Assembly (NCBI GenBank): GCA_020160755.1
Contig: JAIUPN010000003.1
Coordinates: 282,366-346,365 of the forward strand
Direction of reading: 5' to 3'
DNA length: 64,000 nucleotides
Source of the DNA: Pseudomonadota bacterium
GTDB taxonomy: Bacteria; Pseudomonadota; Alphaproteobacteria; Sphingomonadales; Sphingomonadaceae
The notes under the pieces are model-generated. The model was not told the origin of the DNA, ran no database searches, and saw only the letters and a program-made list of their open reading frames with translations. Made by a program: the position numbers and the translations under genes. Positions 1 to 8,785 of this stretch are shown piece by piece. Every line of letters starts with the position of its first letter. The first letter of the stretch is position 1.

Positions 1-618
1 CTCGCTTTCTATGCGGCGGAAGCGCCGGTTTACGTGGCGTCGGGTGCGTTGGGCGTTTCGCGCCATTTGGATTCCTTCCTCGACCGGTTGCCGGACGGTG
101 CGAGTATACTCGAACTCGGCTGCGGTGGTGCGTGCGATGCCGCGCACATGATCGCCCGCGGTTTCGAGGTCGACCCGACCGACGGTGTCGCCGAGATCGC
201 GGCTAAGGCGGCCGCCCGGCTGGGCCAGCCGGTCCGCGTGATGCGCTTCGACGAACTCGAAGCCGAAGCGCGCTACGATGCGATATGGGCGTCAGCCAGC
301 CTGCTCCATGTGCCCCGCGGCGACCTTGCAGGCGTCATTGCCCGAATTCATCGTGCGCTGCGGCCCGGCGGGTTGCATTTTGCGAGCTACAAGGGCGGCG
401 GAAAAGAAGGGCGCGATCGGTTCGGCCGCTATTTCAACTATCTGGCCTGCGAAGAAGTTGAATCGATATACCGCGACGCCGCTGCATGGGATATCCTCGA
501 CCTGGGTGAAGGCGTCGGGGGTGGCTATGACGGTGCGCAGGGACCGTGGGTCCGGATAACCCTGCGCCGCATGCCCCGATCGACGATCGGCGAGCCGAAA
601 GGCATTCGGTACGTTTAG
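1..618 (+). CDS. Class I SAM-dependent methyltransferase, 5' end outside the window
   Basis: The reading frame is already open at base 1, so the true start lies upstream; the GTG at 34 is only an internal codon. A Rossmann-fold motif I (ILELGCGGACDA) sits about 30 residues after that GTG, followed by a conserved acidic region (VDPTDGVAEIA), an IWASASLLHVP stretch and a LRPGG turn, which are usual in small methyltransferases of the Methyltransf_11/25 type. No substrate can be assigned. The protein is cytosolic, with no signal peptide in the visible part. The stop at 616-618 is 26 bases before the start of the next gene, so the two could share a transcript. Confidence 0.85.
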   Translation, partial: LAFYAAEAPVYVASGALGVSRHLDSFLDRLPDGASILELGCGGACDAAHMIARGFEVDPTDGVAEIAAKAAARLGQPVRVMRFDELEAEARYDAIWASASLLHVPRGDLAGVIARIHRALRPGGLHFASYKGGGKEGRDRFGRYFNYLACEEVESIYRDAAAWDILDLGEGVGGGYDGAQGPWVRITLRRMPRSTIGEPKGIRYV

Positions 619-644
619 TCGTTGAAAAACAGGAGATGTCGATC

Positions 645-1133
645 ATGCGTAACCCAATGCTCTTCGCTATTGCCATATCCCTGCTCGCCGGCGCAGCGCC
701 TGCATATGCCCAGCAAGGCGCGCCGGAAGAATCGACGATCAAGAACACGGCCAACGATGTGACCGAGCCGTTCGACGGCAAGGAGGTGCCGCCCAAGCTC
801 CTGGCGATCCAGGAGGATCCCTATTCGCTGGCGGGGCTTGGAAAATGCGCGGCGATCATTCGCGAGGTGGATGAGCTCAACACGGTGCTTGGTGCCGACG
901 TCAACGAACAGGTCGACAAGAGCCGCGCAAAGAAACGCGAGGAAACTGCGGGGCGTGTCGCCGGAACCGTGGCGGGCGGGATCATCCCGTTTCGCGGGCT
1001 GATCGCCGAAGTCACCGGCGCCAATGCCGAGCGGCGGCGCTATGCGCTCGCCGTCTACGCCGGAACGGTACGCCGCGGTTTCCTGAAGGGCGTCGGGCTC
1101 GAGCGCGGCTGCAAGGCGCCCGCCCGGCCCTGA
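645..1133 (+). CDS. Secreted protein of unknown function
   Basis: The start is placed at the ATG at 645 because an AGGAG at 631-635 lies nine bases upstream; the in-frame ATG at 636 directly abuts that site. The product is 162 residues. It begins with a signal peptide (MRNPMLFAIAISLLAGAAP, cleavage near AYAQ), so it is probably periplasmic. The mature part has two cysteines (GKCAAII and ERGCKAP) and a central glycine-rich hydrophobic stretch (GRVAGTVAGGIIPFRGL) that could insert in or lie on a membrane, like a glycine zipper. I do not recognise the family. It ends five bases before the convergent MliC-type gene. Confidence 0.75.
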   Translation: MRNPMLFAIAISLLAGAAPAYAQQGAPEESTIKNTANDVTEPFDGKEVPPKLLAIQEDPYSLAGLGKCAAIIREVDELNTVLGADVNEQVDKSRAKKREETAGRVAGTVAGGIIPFRGLIAEVTGANAERRRYALAVYAGTVRRGFLKGVGLERGCKAPARP

Positions 1134-1137
1134 CCCG

Positions 1138-1455
1138 TCACAGCGGCGTGTAGACGACGTGGCAGCTTTCGGGCGCCGAGCGCAGCGCGGTGTTCCACGT
1201 CACGTCATTGCCATTGCGCTGCAGCCGTGCGCCGGTCTTGTTTTCATAGATCGCCCCGCCGTTCGACGGGGTCTGTTTGAGCACCATCGAGCCGCGGCCG
1301 TTGACGCGGACGATCGCGGTGTTGCCGAGATAGTCGACCTTCAGCTTCGTGCCGCGGTTGCATTCATACGCCGTGCCCGTATTGCGCGGCACCGACGAGC
1401 AGGCGGCCAGCGCGAGGATCGCGGCGCCAGCAGCGAAAATGGCGGTCGGTTTCAT
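1138..1455 (-). CDS. MliC-family lipoprotein, probable C-type lysozyme inhibitor
   Basis: This 105-residue protein has a lipoprotein signal (AAILALAAC, acylated Cys near residue 19). A short beta-rich domain follows with the MliC signature: YECNRGTKLKVDYL near the start, a KTGARLQRNG segment in the middle, and a closing Cys (PESCHVVY) that would pair with the first. Family members sit in the outer membrane or periplasm and block c-type lysozymes by inserting a loop in the active site. It lies 13 bases downstream of the crystallin-like gene on the same strand, suggesting one envelope-related transcript. No key element appears to be missing. Confidence 0.82.
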   Translation of the reverse strand: MKPTAIFAAGAAILALAACSSVPRNTGTAYECNRGTKLKVDYLGNTAIVRVNGRGSMVLKQTPSNGGAIYENKTGARLQRNGNDVTWNTALRSAPESCHVVYTPL

Positions 1456-1468
1456 ATCCGTTTCCCCC

Positions 1469-2089
1469 TCAATAACCCGAACGGACGCACAGCACGTCGG
1501 CGAGATAGACCCGGCCGCTTACCGTTTCCATATGTTCGCGCGCCGATCCGTTCCAGCCGATCGAGCGGCAGTAATTGTCGGCGGTCTGCGCCGCGCAATT
1601 GGCCGTTCCCGACCCATATTCGCAGGCGAGGATGCGCGTGTTGCCGCGCGCCGGCTGGGTATGGAATTCGGCAAAATTGCCGCGCGCGACCTGATCGTTG
1701 GCGGGCGGCTGCCATCCGCCGCCGCCGCCCGGACCCACCGGCCGGATCGACTGGATCGTCAGCCCGCGCAGCACATTGTTCAGCATCGGCGTGTCGCGAT
1801 CGACCGTCCGGCAATTGCCGCGATAGCGCGATTTTTCACAGAGCTCCCAGCGGCCGTTGGGAATGCGGATCGAATTGACCGGCCAGGCGAGGCCGAGGTT
1901 CGGCTTTGCCTCGCCGATGAATACCGCCGGGCCGCGATAGCCGGCGTCGCGATAGATGGTCGCCTCCGGAGGGCGGTCGGGACGGTATCGTTCGGTTTCG
2001 ACAGTCTGCGCATTCGAAGTGGCGAGGAAACCCGCCCCTATCGATGCAGCAGCCGCGGCAAGGATCGACAAACGATAAGCGGTTTTCAT
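1469..2089 (-). CDS. Secreted beta/gamma-crystallin-like protein
   Basis: The 206-residue product has a signal peptide (residues 1 to about 28, ending SNAQ). The next stretch looks like a beta/gamma-crystallin Greek-key repeat: ATIYRDAGYRGPAVFIGEAKP, then WPVNSIRIPNGRWELCEKSRYRGNC, where the aromatic-x-x-x-x-[YF]-x-G spacing and the SIR turn are typical. A glycine-rich linker (GPGGGGGW) leads to a second half with cysteine pairs (LACEYGSG, NYCRSIGW, VLCVRSGY). Family members often bind calcium and are structural or stress proteins, but that is not demonstrated here. It is followed by the MliC-type gene after 13 bases. Confidence 0.72.
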   Translation of the reverse strand: MKTAYRLSILAAAAASIGAGFLATSNAQTVETERYRPDRPPEATIYRDAGYRGPAVFIGEAKPNLGLAWPVNSIRIPNGRWELCEKSRYRGNCRTVDRDTPMLNNVLRGLTIQSIRPVGPGGGGGWQPPANDQVARGNFAEFHTQPARGNTRILACEYGSGTANCAAQTADNYCRSIGWNGSAREHMETVSGRVYLADVLCVRSGY

Positions 2090-2217
2090 GACGGCCTCCC
2101 TGTTGACGAACGCGATGCGGGATTTGATCTGCTGCCCGGAATTTACGCTATTCAGGGCGAGCTTGCAAATTATCCCAAACGGCGGGCGTCAATACTTGCG
2201 CGTGTCGTAACGGCAGG

Positions 2218-3570
2218 TCAGGGCGCCTTGGCGGGCGCCGCCGCCGGGGGCGCCGCACCATCGGATTTCGGTGTTTCCGCCGGTGCGGCAACGGGTGTGG
2301 CGGGTTCGGGCGTCGGGGTGGCCAGCGGCGGGGCAACGCCCAGCATCAGCCCCGCGAGCGCCGCCGACATCAGGTTCGACAGGCTGCCCGCGAGCAGCGC
2401 CTTCAGCCCCAGCTTCGCGATCATCGGACGCTGGTTCGGCGCCAGCCCGCCGGTCACCGCCATCTGGATCGCGATCGAGCTGAAATTGGCGAAGCCGCAG
2501 AGCGCAAAGGTCGCGATCGCGACCGCTGCCAGCGACATGTCGCCCTGCGCCTTGCCAAGGTCGATGAAGGCGACGAATTCGTTGAGCACGATCTTGCTGC
2601 CGAACAGGCCGCCAACCACCGCGCTTTCCTCCCACGGCACGCCCATCAGCCACATGACGGGGCGGAAGATTGCGCCGATCACCGCCTGGAAGGACAGGTC
2701 GGGATAGCCGAACCAGCCGCCGATCCCGGCGAGCAGCCCGTTGGCGAGCGCGACAAGCGCGACGAAGGCGAGCACCATCGCGCCGACCGCCACCGCGAGC
2801 TTGACGCCGGTTTGCGCGCCCTGTGCCGCCGCCATTATGATGTTCGCAGGCTTTTCCTCGTCGTGGCTCGCCTCGGGCATGATTACGGGTTCGATGCCGA
2901 GATCCTTCGGATCGTCGGGCATCATGATCTTGGCCATCAGGATGCCGCCCGGCGCCGACATGAAGCTGGCGGCCAGAAGATAGGGCAGAAGTTGCTCGCC
3001 GATCATGCTCGCGTATGCGCCGAGGATCGTGCCCGCGACCCCCGCCATGCCGACCGTCATGATCGTGAAGAGCTGCGAGGGGCTAAGTCCCGCGAGATAG
3101 GGACGGATGACAAGCGGTGATTCGGACTGGCCGACGAAGATGTTCGCCGCGGCGCCGAGGCTTTCGACCTTGGTGATGCCGGTGATTTTCTGGATCGCGC
3201 CGCCGACCCATTTGATCACCAGTTGCATGATGCCGAGATAATAGAGGATCGAGATGAGCGAGGCGAAGAAGATGATCACCGGAAGCGCGGCGATCGCAAA
3301 GCTGTGGCCGCCCATTTCGGGTGTGGCGAGCGGGCCGAAGATGAAGTCGGTGCCGGCCTTGGCATAGCCGAGCAGGTTCGAGACGGCGTTCGACATCGCC
3401 TGGATCACCGCGCGGCCCCATGGCGTGCCGATGACAAGGACGGCGAATCCGGCCTGAAGCAGGAAAGCGGGCACGACGATGCGGAGCCGGATCCAGCGGC
3501 GGTTCGACGAAAAAAGCACGGCGATCGCAAGCAATGCGACGATGCCGACCAAACCGATAAGGCGTTCCAT
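2218..3570 (-). CDS. Concentrative nucleoside transporter (CNT/NupC family)
   Basis: The 450-residue polytopic inner-membrane protein has the CNT layout: an N-terminal membrane region, the gate region with the conserved VGQSESPLVIRPYL motif around residue 155, and a C-terminal core with SFMSAPGGILMAKIM and GGLFGSKIVLNEFVAF. CNT proteins import nucleosides with sodium or protons. E. coli NupC is about 400 residues; the extra length is an Ala/Pro-rich tail of about 40 residues (TPTPEPATPVAAPAE...) that is probably disordered and cytoplasmic. Start ATG at 3570, with a GGGGGA about 12 bases upstream. It is divergent from yhhQ across 126 bases. Substrate preference cannot be read from the sequence. 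Confidence 0.93.
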   Translation of the reverse strand: MERLIGLVGIVALLAIAVLFSSNRRWIRLRIVVPAFLLQAGFAVLVIGTPWGRAVIQAMSNAVSNLLGYAKAGTDFIFGPLATPEMGGHSFAIAALPVIIFFASLISILYYLGIMQLVIKWVGGAIQKITGITKVESLGAAANIFVGQSESPLVIRPYLAGLSPSQLFTIMTVGMAGVAGTILGAYASMIGEQLLPYLLAASFMSAPGGILMAKIMMPDDPKDLGIEPVIMPEASHDEEKPANIIMAAAQGAQTGVKLAVAVGAMVLAFVALVALANGLLAGIGGWFGYPDLSFQAVIGAIFRPVMWLMGVPWEESAVVGGLFGSKIVLNEFVAFIDLGKAQGDMSLAAVAIATFALCGFANFSSIAIQMAVTGGLAPNQRPMIAKLGLKALLAGSLSNLMSAALAGLMLGVAPPLATPTPEPATPVAAPAETPKSDGAAPPAAAPAKAP

Positions 3571-3696
3571 AATGCTGATGCGTCCCCCGCAAGTTTAATA
3601 GGCCTGAATAACGGGCTTTGGCGCCGGGGCAAGCGCCGCGCGTCGAGCGGTGCTTCCCGGTCTTTCCAGCGCCCGCAAAAGCGACTATCGGGCGGC

Positions 3697-4374
3697 ATGA
3701 CCGAACCGACCTCGGCGGCGCTGCCGCGCACGCTTTCACCCTCGCTCTTCCTCTTCTCGATCGTCTATGGCGGCATGGTCGTGCTCGCCGGCGTGCTCGG
3801 GAACAAGCAGGTCGCGCTGGGGAGCTGGCTGGCGGTCGAGGCGGGCATTTTTGCCTTCCTGATCCTTGTGGCGCTGTCGAGCGCCGTGTCGGAACTCCAC
3901 GGACAGTCGACCGCGAACCGCCTCGTGCTCTGGGGTTTTGTTCCGCTCGTGCTGTCGATCATGCTGACGGCGCTGGTCCTGTCGCTTCCCGCATCGCCAG
4001 AAATGCAACCCGAACGGCTGGCGGCGTTCGACATGATCCTCGGCCAGAGCCCGCGCCTGATGGCGGCGGGAATCGTCGCCTATGGCACGTCGCAATTCCT
4101 GAACGTCACGATCTTCAGCAAGCTTCGCGGACGCGAAGGCGCAGGCACCGGAGCGACATGGATTGCGATTCGTGGCGCGATCGCCAGCGCCTTGAGCCAG
4201 ATCGTCGATACCTTGCTGTTCGTCACCATCGCCTTTTACGGCGTGTTCCCGATCGCCAACCTGATGGGCGGGCAGATGCTCGCCAAGGTCGCGCTGTCGG
4301 TGCTCGTCATTCCTTTCGTGATCACCGGTCTGGTCGCTCTCGGCCGCAACCTCGATGCGAAGAACGCCGGATGA
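3697..4374 (+). CDS. yhhQ: Queuosine precursor transporter (YhhQ/VUT_1 family)
   Basis: This 225-residue protein has about six hydrophobic segments and family landmarks such as [35 protein letters not shown] and [16 protein letters not shown]. The last, with its intramembrane Asp, is characteristic of PF02592. Members import queuosine precursors such as preQ0, preQ1 or queuine. The chosen ATG at 3697 gives the standard N-terminus and length; there is no strong Shine-Dalgarno before it. Its TGA overlaps the argB start (ATGATG), so the two are probably translationally coupled. No preQ1 riboswitch was recognisable in the 126 bases upstream. Confidence 0.88.
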   Translation: MTEPTSAALPRTLSPSLFLFSIVYGGMVVLAGVLGNKQVALGSWLAVEAGIFAFLILVALSSAVSELHGQSTANRLVLWGFVPLVLSIMLTALVLSLPASPEMQPERLAAFDMILGQSPRLMAAGIVAYGTSQFLNVTIFSKLRGREGAGTGATWIAIRGAIASALSQIVDTLLFVTIAFYGVFPIANLMGGQMLAKVALSVLVIPFVITGLVALGRNLDAKNAG

Positions 4375-5279
4375 TGTCGATGACCGATCCCTCGAAGATG
4401 CCCGATCTGCTCGCCAAGGCCGAAACGCTCGTCGAGGCGCTGCCTTATCTCCAGCGTTATGCGGGCGAGACCTTCGTGATCAAATATGGCGGTCACGCGA
4501 TGGGAGACCCCGAGGCGCAGCGCGATTTTGCCGAGGATGTCGTGTTGCTCAAGGCGGTGGGGATCAATCCGGTCGTCGTCCATGGCGGCGGGCCCCAGAT
4601 CGGCGCGATGCTGAAGCAGCTCGGGATCGAATCGACCTTTGTCGGCGGGCTGCGCGTCACCGATGCCGCGACCGCCGAAGTCGCCGAAATGGTGCTGGCG
4701 GGCAAGATCAACAAGGAAATCGTCAGCTGGATCGCCGCGCTCGGCGGGCGGGCGGTCGGTATTTCGGGCAAGGACGCCAATCTGGTTCTCGCCGAAAAGG
4801 TCAGCCGCACGCAGCCCGACCCCAATTCGGGGATCGAGCGCCACGTCGACCTCGGCTTCGTCGGCGAACCCGTTGCGGTCGACCCGACGATCCTCGTCAA
4901 TCTGACGAAGGACAATTTCATCCCGATCGTCGCGCCCGTCGCACTGGGCGCTGACGGCGCGACCTATAATATCAACGCCGACACGATGGCGGGCGCGATC
5001 GCGGGCGCGCTGGGGGCGAAACGCTTCTTCCTGCTCACCGATGTTGCGGGGGTGCTCGACAAATCGGGGGCCCTGCTCACCGACCTCGACCGCCCGGCGA
5101 TCGAAGAACTGAAGGGTGATGGCACGATCACCGGCGGCATGATCCCGAAGGTCGAAACCTGCGTCGCCGCGGTCGACGCCGGGGTCGAGGCGGCGGTCAT
5201 CCTCGACGGACGCATCCCGCACGCGATGCTGCTGGAAATTTTCACCGCGAGGGGTGCGGGGACGCTCATTCACCGCTAA
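4371..5279 (+). CDS. argB: Acetylglutamate kinase
   Basis: The 302-residue cytosolic amino acid kinase catalyses the second step of arginine synthesis, phosphorylating N-acetylglutamate with ATP. Visible signatures are [11 protein letters not shown] (phosphate-binding Lys and glycines, about residue 40), [11 protein letters not shown] (glycine loop, about residue 70), the [12 protein letters not shown] segment and the [15 protein letters not shown] motif near the C-terminus. Length is normal. The start is the ATG at 4371, which overlaps the yhhQ stop; a second ATG follows immediately at 4374. It leads a co-directional run with yggT, folD, a lipoprotein gene and marC. Confidence 0.97.
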   Translation: MMSMTDPSKMPDLLAKAETLVEALPYLQRYAGETFVIKYGGHAMGDPEAQRDFAEDVVLLKAVGINPVVVHGGGPQIGAMLKQLGIESTFVGGLRVTDAATAEVAEMVLAGKINKEIVSWIAALGGRAVGISGKDANLVLAEKVSRTQPDPNSGIERHVDLGFVGEPVAVDPTILVNLTKDNFIPIVAPVALGADGATYNINADTMAGAIAGALGAKRFFLLTDVAGVLDKSGALLTDLDRPAIEELKGDGTITGGMIPKVETCVAAVDAGVEAAVILDGRIPHAMLLEIFTARGAGTLIHR

Positions 5280-5314
5280 GAGACGCGGCAAGACCCTTTT
5301 TCGGAGAAATCGCC

Positions 5315-5623
5315 TTGCTTCTCATGCTCCTCCAGATCGTCCACATCATCCTGACGGTCCTGTGGTGGTTCATCATCGCGCAGGCGGTGATGTCGTGGCT
5401 GATCGCGTTTAACGTCATCAACACGCACAACCAGTTCGTCGGCCAGCTCTGGACGGTGCTCGACCGGATCACCGAACCGCTCTATCGCCCGTTCCGCCGC
5501 ATCATGCCCGATTTCGGCGGGCTCGACCTGACGCCGATGCTCGTGCTGATCCTGATCATCATCATCGACGGGCCGGTGCTGAGCTATCTCGCGCGGCTTG
5601 CTTACGCCAACGGAATGGCGTGA
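5315..5623 (+). CDS. YggT-family membrane protein
   Basis: This 102-residue protein has two hydrophobic stretches flanking a conserved loop with [16 protein letters not shown] and [11 protein letters not shown], the hallmark of YggT (PF02325). The function is unsettled; family members have been linked to osmotic or cell-envelope roles. The TTG at 5315 is preferred as start because GGAG at 5303-5306 is eight bases away. The in-frame ATG at 5324 would be 17 bases away. The stop overlaps the folD start codon (TGATG), indicating coupling. Confidence 0.88.
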   Translation: MLLMLLQIVHIILTVLWWFIIAQAVMSWLIAFNVINTHNQFVGQLWTVLDRITEPLYRPFRRIMPDFGGLDLTPMLVLILIIIIDGPVLSYLARLAYANGMA

Positions 5624-6519
5624 TGACCGCTGCGCAGGTGATCGACGGCAAGGCGTTTGCCGCCGGCCTGCGGGCGCGGATTGCCGAAGCGGTTCCGGCT
5701 TTTAAAGCTGCGACATCGCGTGCGCCCGGCCTCGCGGTCGTGCTCGTCGGCGACGATCCGGCGAGCGCGGTCTATGTCGGGTCGAAGGGCAAGGCGACGG
5801 TTGCCGCGGGCATGGAAAGCTTCGAATATCGGCTGCCCGCGACCGCGACGCAGGACGAGGTCGAGGCGCTGCTCGCGCGGCTCAACGCCGACGATGCGGT
5901 CGACGGCATCCTGCTGCAATTGCCGCTCCCCGGCCATCTCGACGAACAGGCGGCGGTCGCGACGATCGATCCCGACAAGGATGTCGACGGGCTGACCCCG
6001 GTCAGCGCCGGGCGCCTCGCGCTCGGCATTGCCGGGATGGTGCCGTGCACCCCCTATGGCTGTTTGCTGTTGCTTCAGGACCGGCTCGGCGATCTGTCGG
6101 GCAAGGATGCGATCGTCGTCGGGCGCTCGATCCTCGTTGGCAAGCCGATGGGGCAGTTGCTGCTCGGCGCCAACGCGACCGTGACCATGGCGCACAGCCG
6201 CACGAAGAATTTGCCCGATCTTGTTCGCCGCGCCGATATCGTCGTCGCGGCGGTCGGCCGCGCCGAAATGGTCAAGGGCGACTGGATCAAGCCCGGCGCG
6301 ATCGTCATCGATGTCGGGATCAACCGACTGCCGCCTGCCGAGGGCGCTGCCAAAGGCCGGCTGGTCGGCGACGTCGATTATGACAGTGCCGCCGCGGTCG
6401 CCGATGCCATCACCCCGGTTCCCGGCGGGGTCGGCCCGATGACCATCGCGTGCCTGCTGCGCAACACGCTCGTCGCAGCGCACCGCCGTGCGGGGCTCGC
6501 CGATCCGGAGGGCTTTTGA
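5623..6519 (+). CDS. folD: Bifunctional methylenetetrahydrofolate dehydrogenase/cyclohydrolase
   Basis: The 298-residue enzyme interconverts 5,10-methylene-, methenyl- and 10-formyl-tetrahydrofolate using NADP. Diagnostic motifs are YVGSKGKA (catalytic Tyr and Lys, about residue 50), [14 protein letters not shown], the Rossmann segment [17 protein letters not shown] and the closing [14 protein letters not shown]. The ATG at 5623 shares bases with the yggT stop; a GTG directly in front (5620) is possible but unnecessary. Its TGA overlaps the ATG of the following lipoprotein gene. Length and motifs are complete. Confidence 0.97.
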   Translation: MTAAQVIDGKAFAAGLRARIAEAVPAFKAATSRAPGLAVVLVGDDPASAVYVGSKGKATVAAGMESFEYRLPATATQDEVEALLARLNADDAVDGILLQLPLPGHLDEQAAVATIDPDKDVDGLTPVSAGRLALGIAGMVPCTPYGCLLLLQDRLGDLSGKDAIVVGRSILVGKPMGQLLLGANATVTMAHSRTKNLPDLVRRADIVVAAVGRAEMVKGDWIKPGAIVIDVGINRLPPAEGAAKGRLVGDVDYDSAAAVADAITPVPGGVGPMTIACLLRNTLVAAHRRAGLADPEGF

Positions 6520-7190
6520 TGCGCCGCCTGCTCGTGACCGCACTCGGGATGACGATGCTGTCGGGCTGCGCTGCGCCGCACGACGAGTTCCGCAACCGTC
6601 CGCTCGCCGCGAACCCCAGCGCCTTCATCGCCGCCGAAATCGGCTTTGCGCGGCTCGCACAGGAAAAGGGACAGTGGACGGCGTTTCGCGAAACCGCGCA
6701 TCCCGACGCGGTGATGTTCGTGCCGCAGCGGGTGAAAGCGCGCGACTGGCTGAAGGCGCAGAAGGATCCGGCCGAGGCGGTGAAGTGGCAGCCGCACGCG
6801 GTCTATGTCAGCTGCGACGGTAACTCCGGCGCGACGACCGGCGCATGGCAGAAGGGGCCCGCGAACGGCTTTTTCACGACCGTTTGGACGCGCGACGAGA
6901 AAGGCCGGATCAACTGGATCCTCGACCATGGCGATGAGCTGAAGACGCCGCGCGAAGCTCCCGATTTCATCGCGTCGAAGCAGGCGGTGTGCGGATCGCG
7001 TCCCGCTGTCCCGATCGAAGCCGGGGCTGAAGGTGACGATATGGCGGTCGGGCTGTCGGCCGATCAGACGCTGAGCTGGACCTCGACCGTCCGCGCCGAC
7101 AAGTCGCGCCGCGTGACGATCCGCCTGTGGGACGGCAAGGATATGACCACGGTCGTCGACGACCAGGTGGCGGCGCCGAAACAGCCATGA
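6519..7190 (+). CDS. Lipoprotein of unknown function
   Basis: The 223-residue protein has a lipobox (GMTMLSGC, Cys about residue 16). The N-terminal half (EIGFARLAQEKGQWTAFRE, AVMFVPQRVKARDWL) recalls an NTF2-like or SnoaL-like domain of the kind found in many sphingomonad envelope proteins, but the match is only by feel. The C-terminal part (SWTSTVRADKSRRVTIRLWDGKDM) looks like a short beta sheet. The ATG at 6519 overlaps the folD stop and has GGAG at 6507-6510; its own TGA overlaps the marC ATG. It is therefore almost certainly co-translated with folD and marC. Confidence 0.78.
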   Translation: MRRLLVTALGMTMLSGCAAPHDEFRNRPLAANPSAFIAAEIGFARLAQEKGQWTAFRETAHPDAVMFVPQRVKARDWLKAQKDPAEAVKWQPHAVYVSCDGNSGATTGAWQKGPANGFFTTVWTRDEKGRINWILDHGDELKTPREAPDFIASKQAVCGSRPAVPIEAGAEGDDMAVGLSADQTLSWTSTVRADKSRRVTIRLWDGKDMTTVVDDQVAAPKQP

Positions 7191-7816
7191 TCGACCTTTT
7201 CATCTCGGCCTTCGTCACCTTGTTCGTCGTGATCGATCCGCCCGGCTGTGCGCCGATCTACGCCAGCCTGACGACGGGCGCGAGCGCGGCGCAGCGCCGC
7301 TCGATGGCGATCCGCGCGACGATCATCGCGGGGCTGATCCTCGTCTTCTTCGCAATGTTCGGCGAAGCCCTGCTGAGCTTCCTCCACATCGACCTCGACA
7401 GTTTCCGCATCGCAGGCGGCATCATGCTGTTCATCATCGCGATCGACATGGTGTTCGAAAAGCGCACCGAACGCCGTGAACAGCGCGCCGAAAAGGTGAT
7501 GGCGACCCCCGAAATCGAGGATGTATCGGTGTTCCCGATGGCGATGCCGATGCTCGCCGGGCCGGGGTCGATTGCTTCGGTGATGCTGCTGGTGTCGCAG
7601 AACAACGGGCTCGACCGCGCCTTCGTCATTTTCGGCGCGCTGTTGCTCGTGCTGCTGCTGACGCTGGCTGCACTTCTTTCGGCAGGGCCGTTGATGCGCT
7701 TGATCGGCAACAAGGGCGAAGCGGTGATTACGCGGCTGCTCGGTGTGTTGCTCGCCGCTCTTGCAGCGCAGTTTGTCATCGACGGGCTGAAGGCCAGCTT
7801 CCCGAGTTTGGGATAA
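7187..7816 (+). CDS. MarC-family integral membrane protein
   Basis: The 209-residue protein has about six transmembrane helices and MarC landmarks: FVVIDPPGCAPIYASL near the N-terminus, AGGIMLFIIAIDMVF in the middle, and PMAMPMLAGPGSIASVMLL before the last helices. The family (PF01914) was once linked to multiple antibiotic resistance but its role remains unclear. The ATG at 7187 overlaps the stop of the upstream lipoprotein gene. It is the last gene of the run from yhhQ and is followed by a hairpin terminator. Confidence 0.92.
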   Translation: MIDLFISAFVTLFVVIDPPGCAPIYASLTTGASAAQRRSMAIRATIIAGLILVFFAMFGEALLSFLHIDLDSFRIAGGIMLFIIAIDMVFEKRTERREQRAEKVMATPEIEDVSVFPMAMPMLAGPGSIASVMLLVSQNNGLDRAFVIFGALLLVLLLTLAALLSAGPLMRLIGNKGEAVITRLLGVLLAALAAQFVIDGLKASFPSLG

Positions 7817-7821
7817 AAAAG

Positions 7822-7850
7822 GGGCGCCGCCTTTCGGCGACGCCCTTTCT
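7822..7850. terminator. Bidirectional rho-independent terminator between marC and ompA-like gene
   Basis: GGGCGCCGCC (7822-7831), a four-base TTTC loop and GGCGACGCCC (7836-7845) form a 10-bp stem with one mismatch. It is followed by TTTCTTT on the plus strand and flanked by six A on the other side, so it can serve both convergent genes. Confidence 0.85.
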
Positions 7851-7872
7851 TTCCCATGGGAATGGAACCGGG

Positions 7873-8562
7873 TTACCGCGCCGCGTTGACGTCGGCTTGC
7901 GTCACCGGCGCGATACGGATTTCGACGCGGCGGTTGCACTGATAATCGGCCTCGCTGCGTTCGGGCGAGCATTTGAGCTGCGATTCGCCATAGCCGAGCG
8001 TCGCCATGCGCGCGCGCTGGATGCCGCGGCCGCCCAGATAGTCGGCGACTGATGCGGCGCGGCGTTCGGACAGGCCCTGATTATAGCTGTCGCTGCCGGT
8101 CGAATCGGTGTGGCCATAGACGTCGATATAGGTGCTCGGATATTCCGACAGCGTCGATGCGACGCTGTCGAGCGCGCTGCGGAACTGCGACTTCACCATC
8201 GCGCTGTTGAGGTCGAAGGTCACGTCGCCGGGCATGTTGAGCACGAGCTGGTCGCCCTGACGCTCGACATCGATGCCGGTGCCCGCGGTGCGTTCGCGCA
8301 GCTTCTTTTCCTGCTGGTCCATGTAATAACCAACGCCTGCACCCGCGACCGCGCCGATGCCGGCGCCGACGATTTCCTCGGTGCGGCTGTTGCGGCCGCC
8401 GATCAGGTCGCCGAGCAGATAACCGCCGAGCGCGCCGCCGACGCCGCCGATCGCGGCCTTCGATATCTTGCGTTCGCCCGTCACGGGATCGGTGACGCAG
8501 CCGGTCAGCGCGATCGCGCCGATGCTGGTCAGGATGGTGAGCTTGATTGCCTTGCTGTTCAT
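7873..8562 (-). CDS. OmpA-family lipoprotein with glycine zipper
   Basis: The 229-residue protein carries a lipobox (GAIALTGC, Cys about residue 22). A glycine-zipper stretch follows (GGVGGALGGYLLGDLIGG and GAGIGAVAGAGVGYY, residues about 40-80) and then a C-terminal OmpA domain. In that domain VYGHTDSTGSD, LSERRAASVADYL and NRRVEIRI mark peptidoglycan binding. Such proteins anchor the outer membrane to the cell wall. A pair of cysteines (LKCSPERSEADYQC) sits in the loop typical of YiaD-like proteins. It converges on marC across a shared terminator. Confidence 0.92.
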   Translation of the reverse strand: MNSKAIKLTILTSIGAIALTGCVTDPVTGERKISKAAIGGVGGALGGYLLGDLIGGRNSRTEEIVGAGIGAVAGAGVGYYMDQQEKKLRERTAGTGIDVERQGDQLVLNMPGDVTFDLNSAMVKSQFRSALDSVASTLSEYPSTYIDVYGHTDSTGSDSYNQGLSERRAASVADYLGGRGIQRARMATLGYGESQLKCSPERSEADYQCNRRVEIRIAPVTQADVNAAR

Positions 8563-8695
8563 TTTTCGCTCCCTTTATTCGGCGGTTGCTTCTGGTCCTG
8601 CATATACCACCCGTCCTGCGGATAACATATGGCGGGCAATCTGGTTCCAGAATTTGACTGAACGGAGGCTGAGCCGGACCGGCAAGCGTGTGCCA

Positions 8696-8725
8696 TTGTG
8701 CAATGCGCCGCCTTTCGCTTATAGG
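8696..8725 (+). promoter_or_regulatory. Candidate sigma-70-type promoter for the leader ORF and corC-like gene
   Basis: TTGTGC at 8696-8701 and TATAGG at 8720-8725 are 18 bases apart. The expected transcription start, seven bases after the -10 box, falls on the ATG at 8732, so the transcript would be leaderless with respect to the short upstream ORF. Confidence 0.45.
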
Positions 8726-8731
8726 GTGGGC

Positions 8732-8785
8732 ATGACCGAAGCTGACAGGGGCCGGGCGCCGACGCGCCGTACGACCGCCCAATGA
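8732..8785 (+). CDS. Possible 17-residue leader peptide coupled to the CorC-like gene
   Basis: An ATG at 8732 opens a 17-codon frame (MTEADRGRAPTRRTTAQ) whose TGA overlaps the ATG of the transporter gene (AATGA at 8781-8785). No Shine-Dalgarno precedes the transporter ATG, and the candidate promoter would start the mRNA at or next to this ATG. Leaderless translation of the peptide followed by coupling into the transporter gene is a plausible reading. It could equally be a chance ORF; no protein-level evidence is available. Confidence 0.35.
   Translation: MTEADRGRAPTRRTTAQ

Noticed and set aside
3571..3696. Possible preQ1 riboswitch ahead of yhhQ
   Set aside because: No pseudoknot-like aptamer or A-rich tail could be recognised; the region is ordinary GC-rich sequence.
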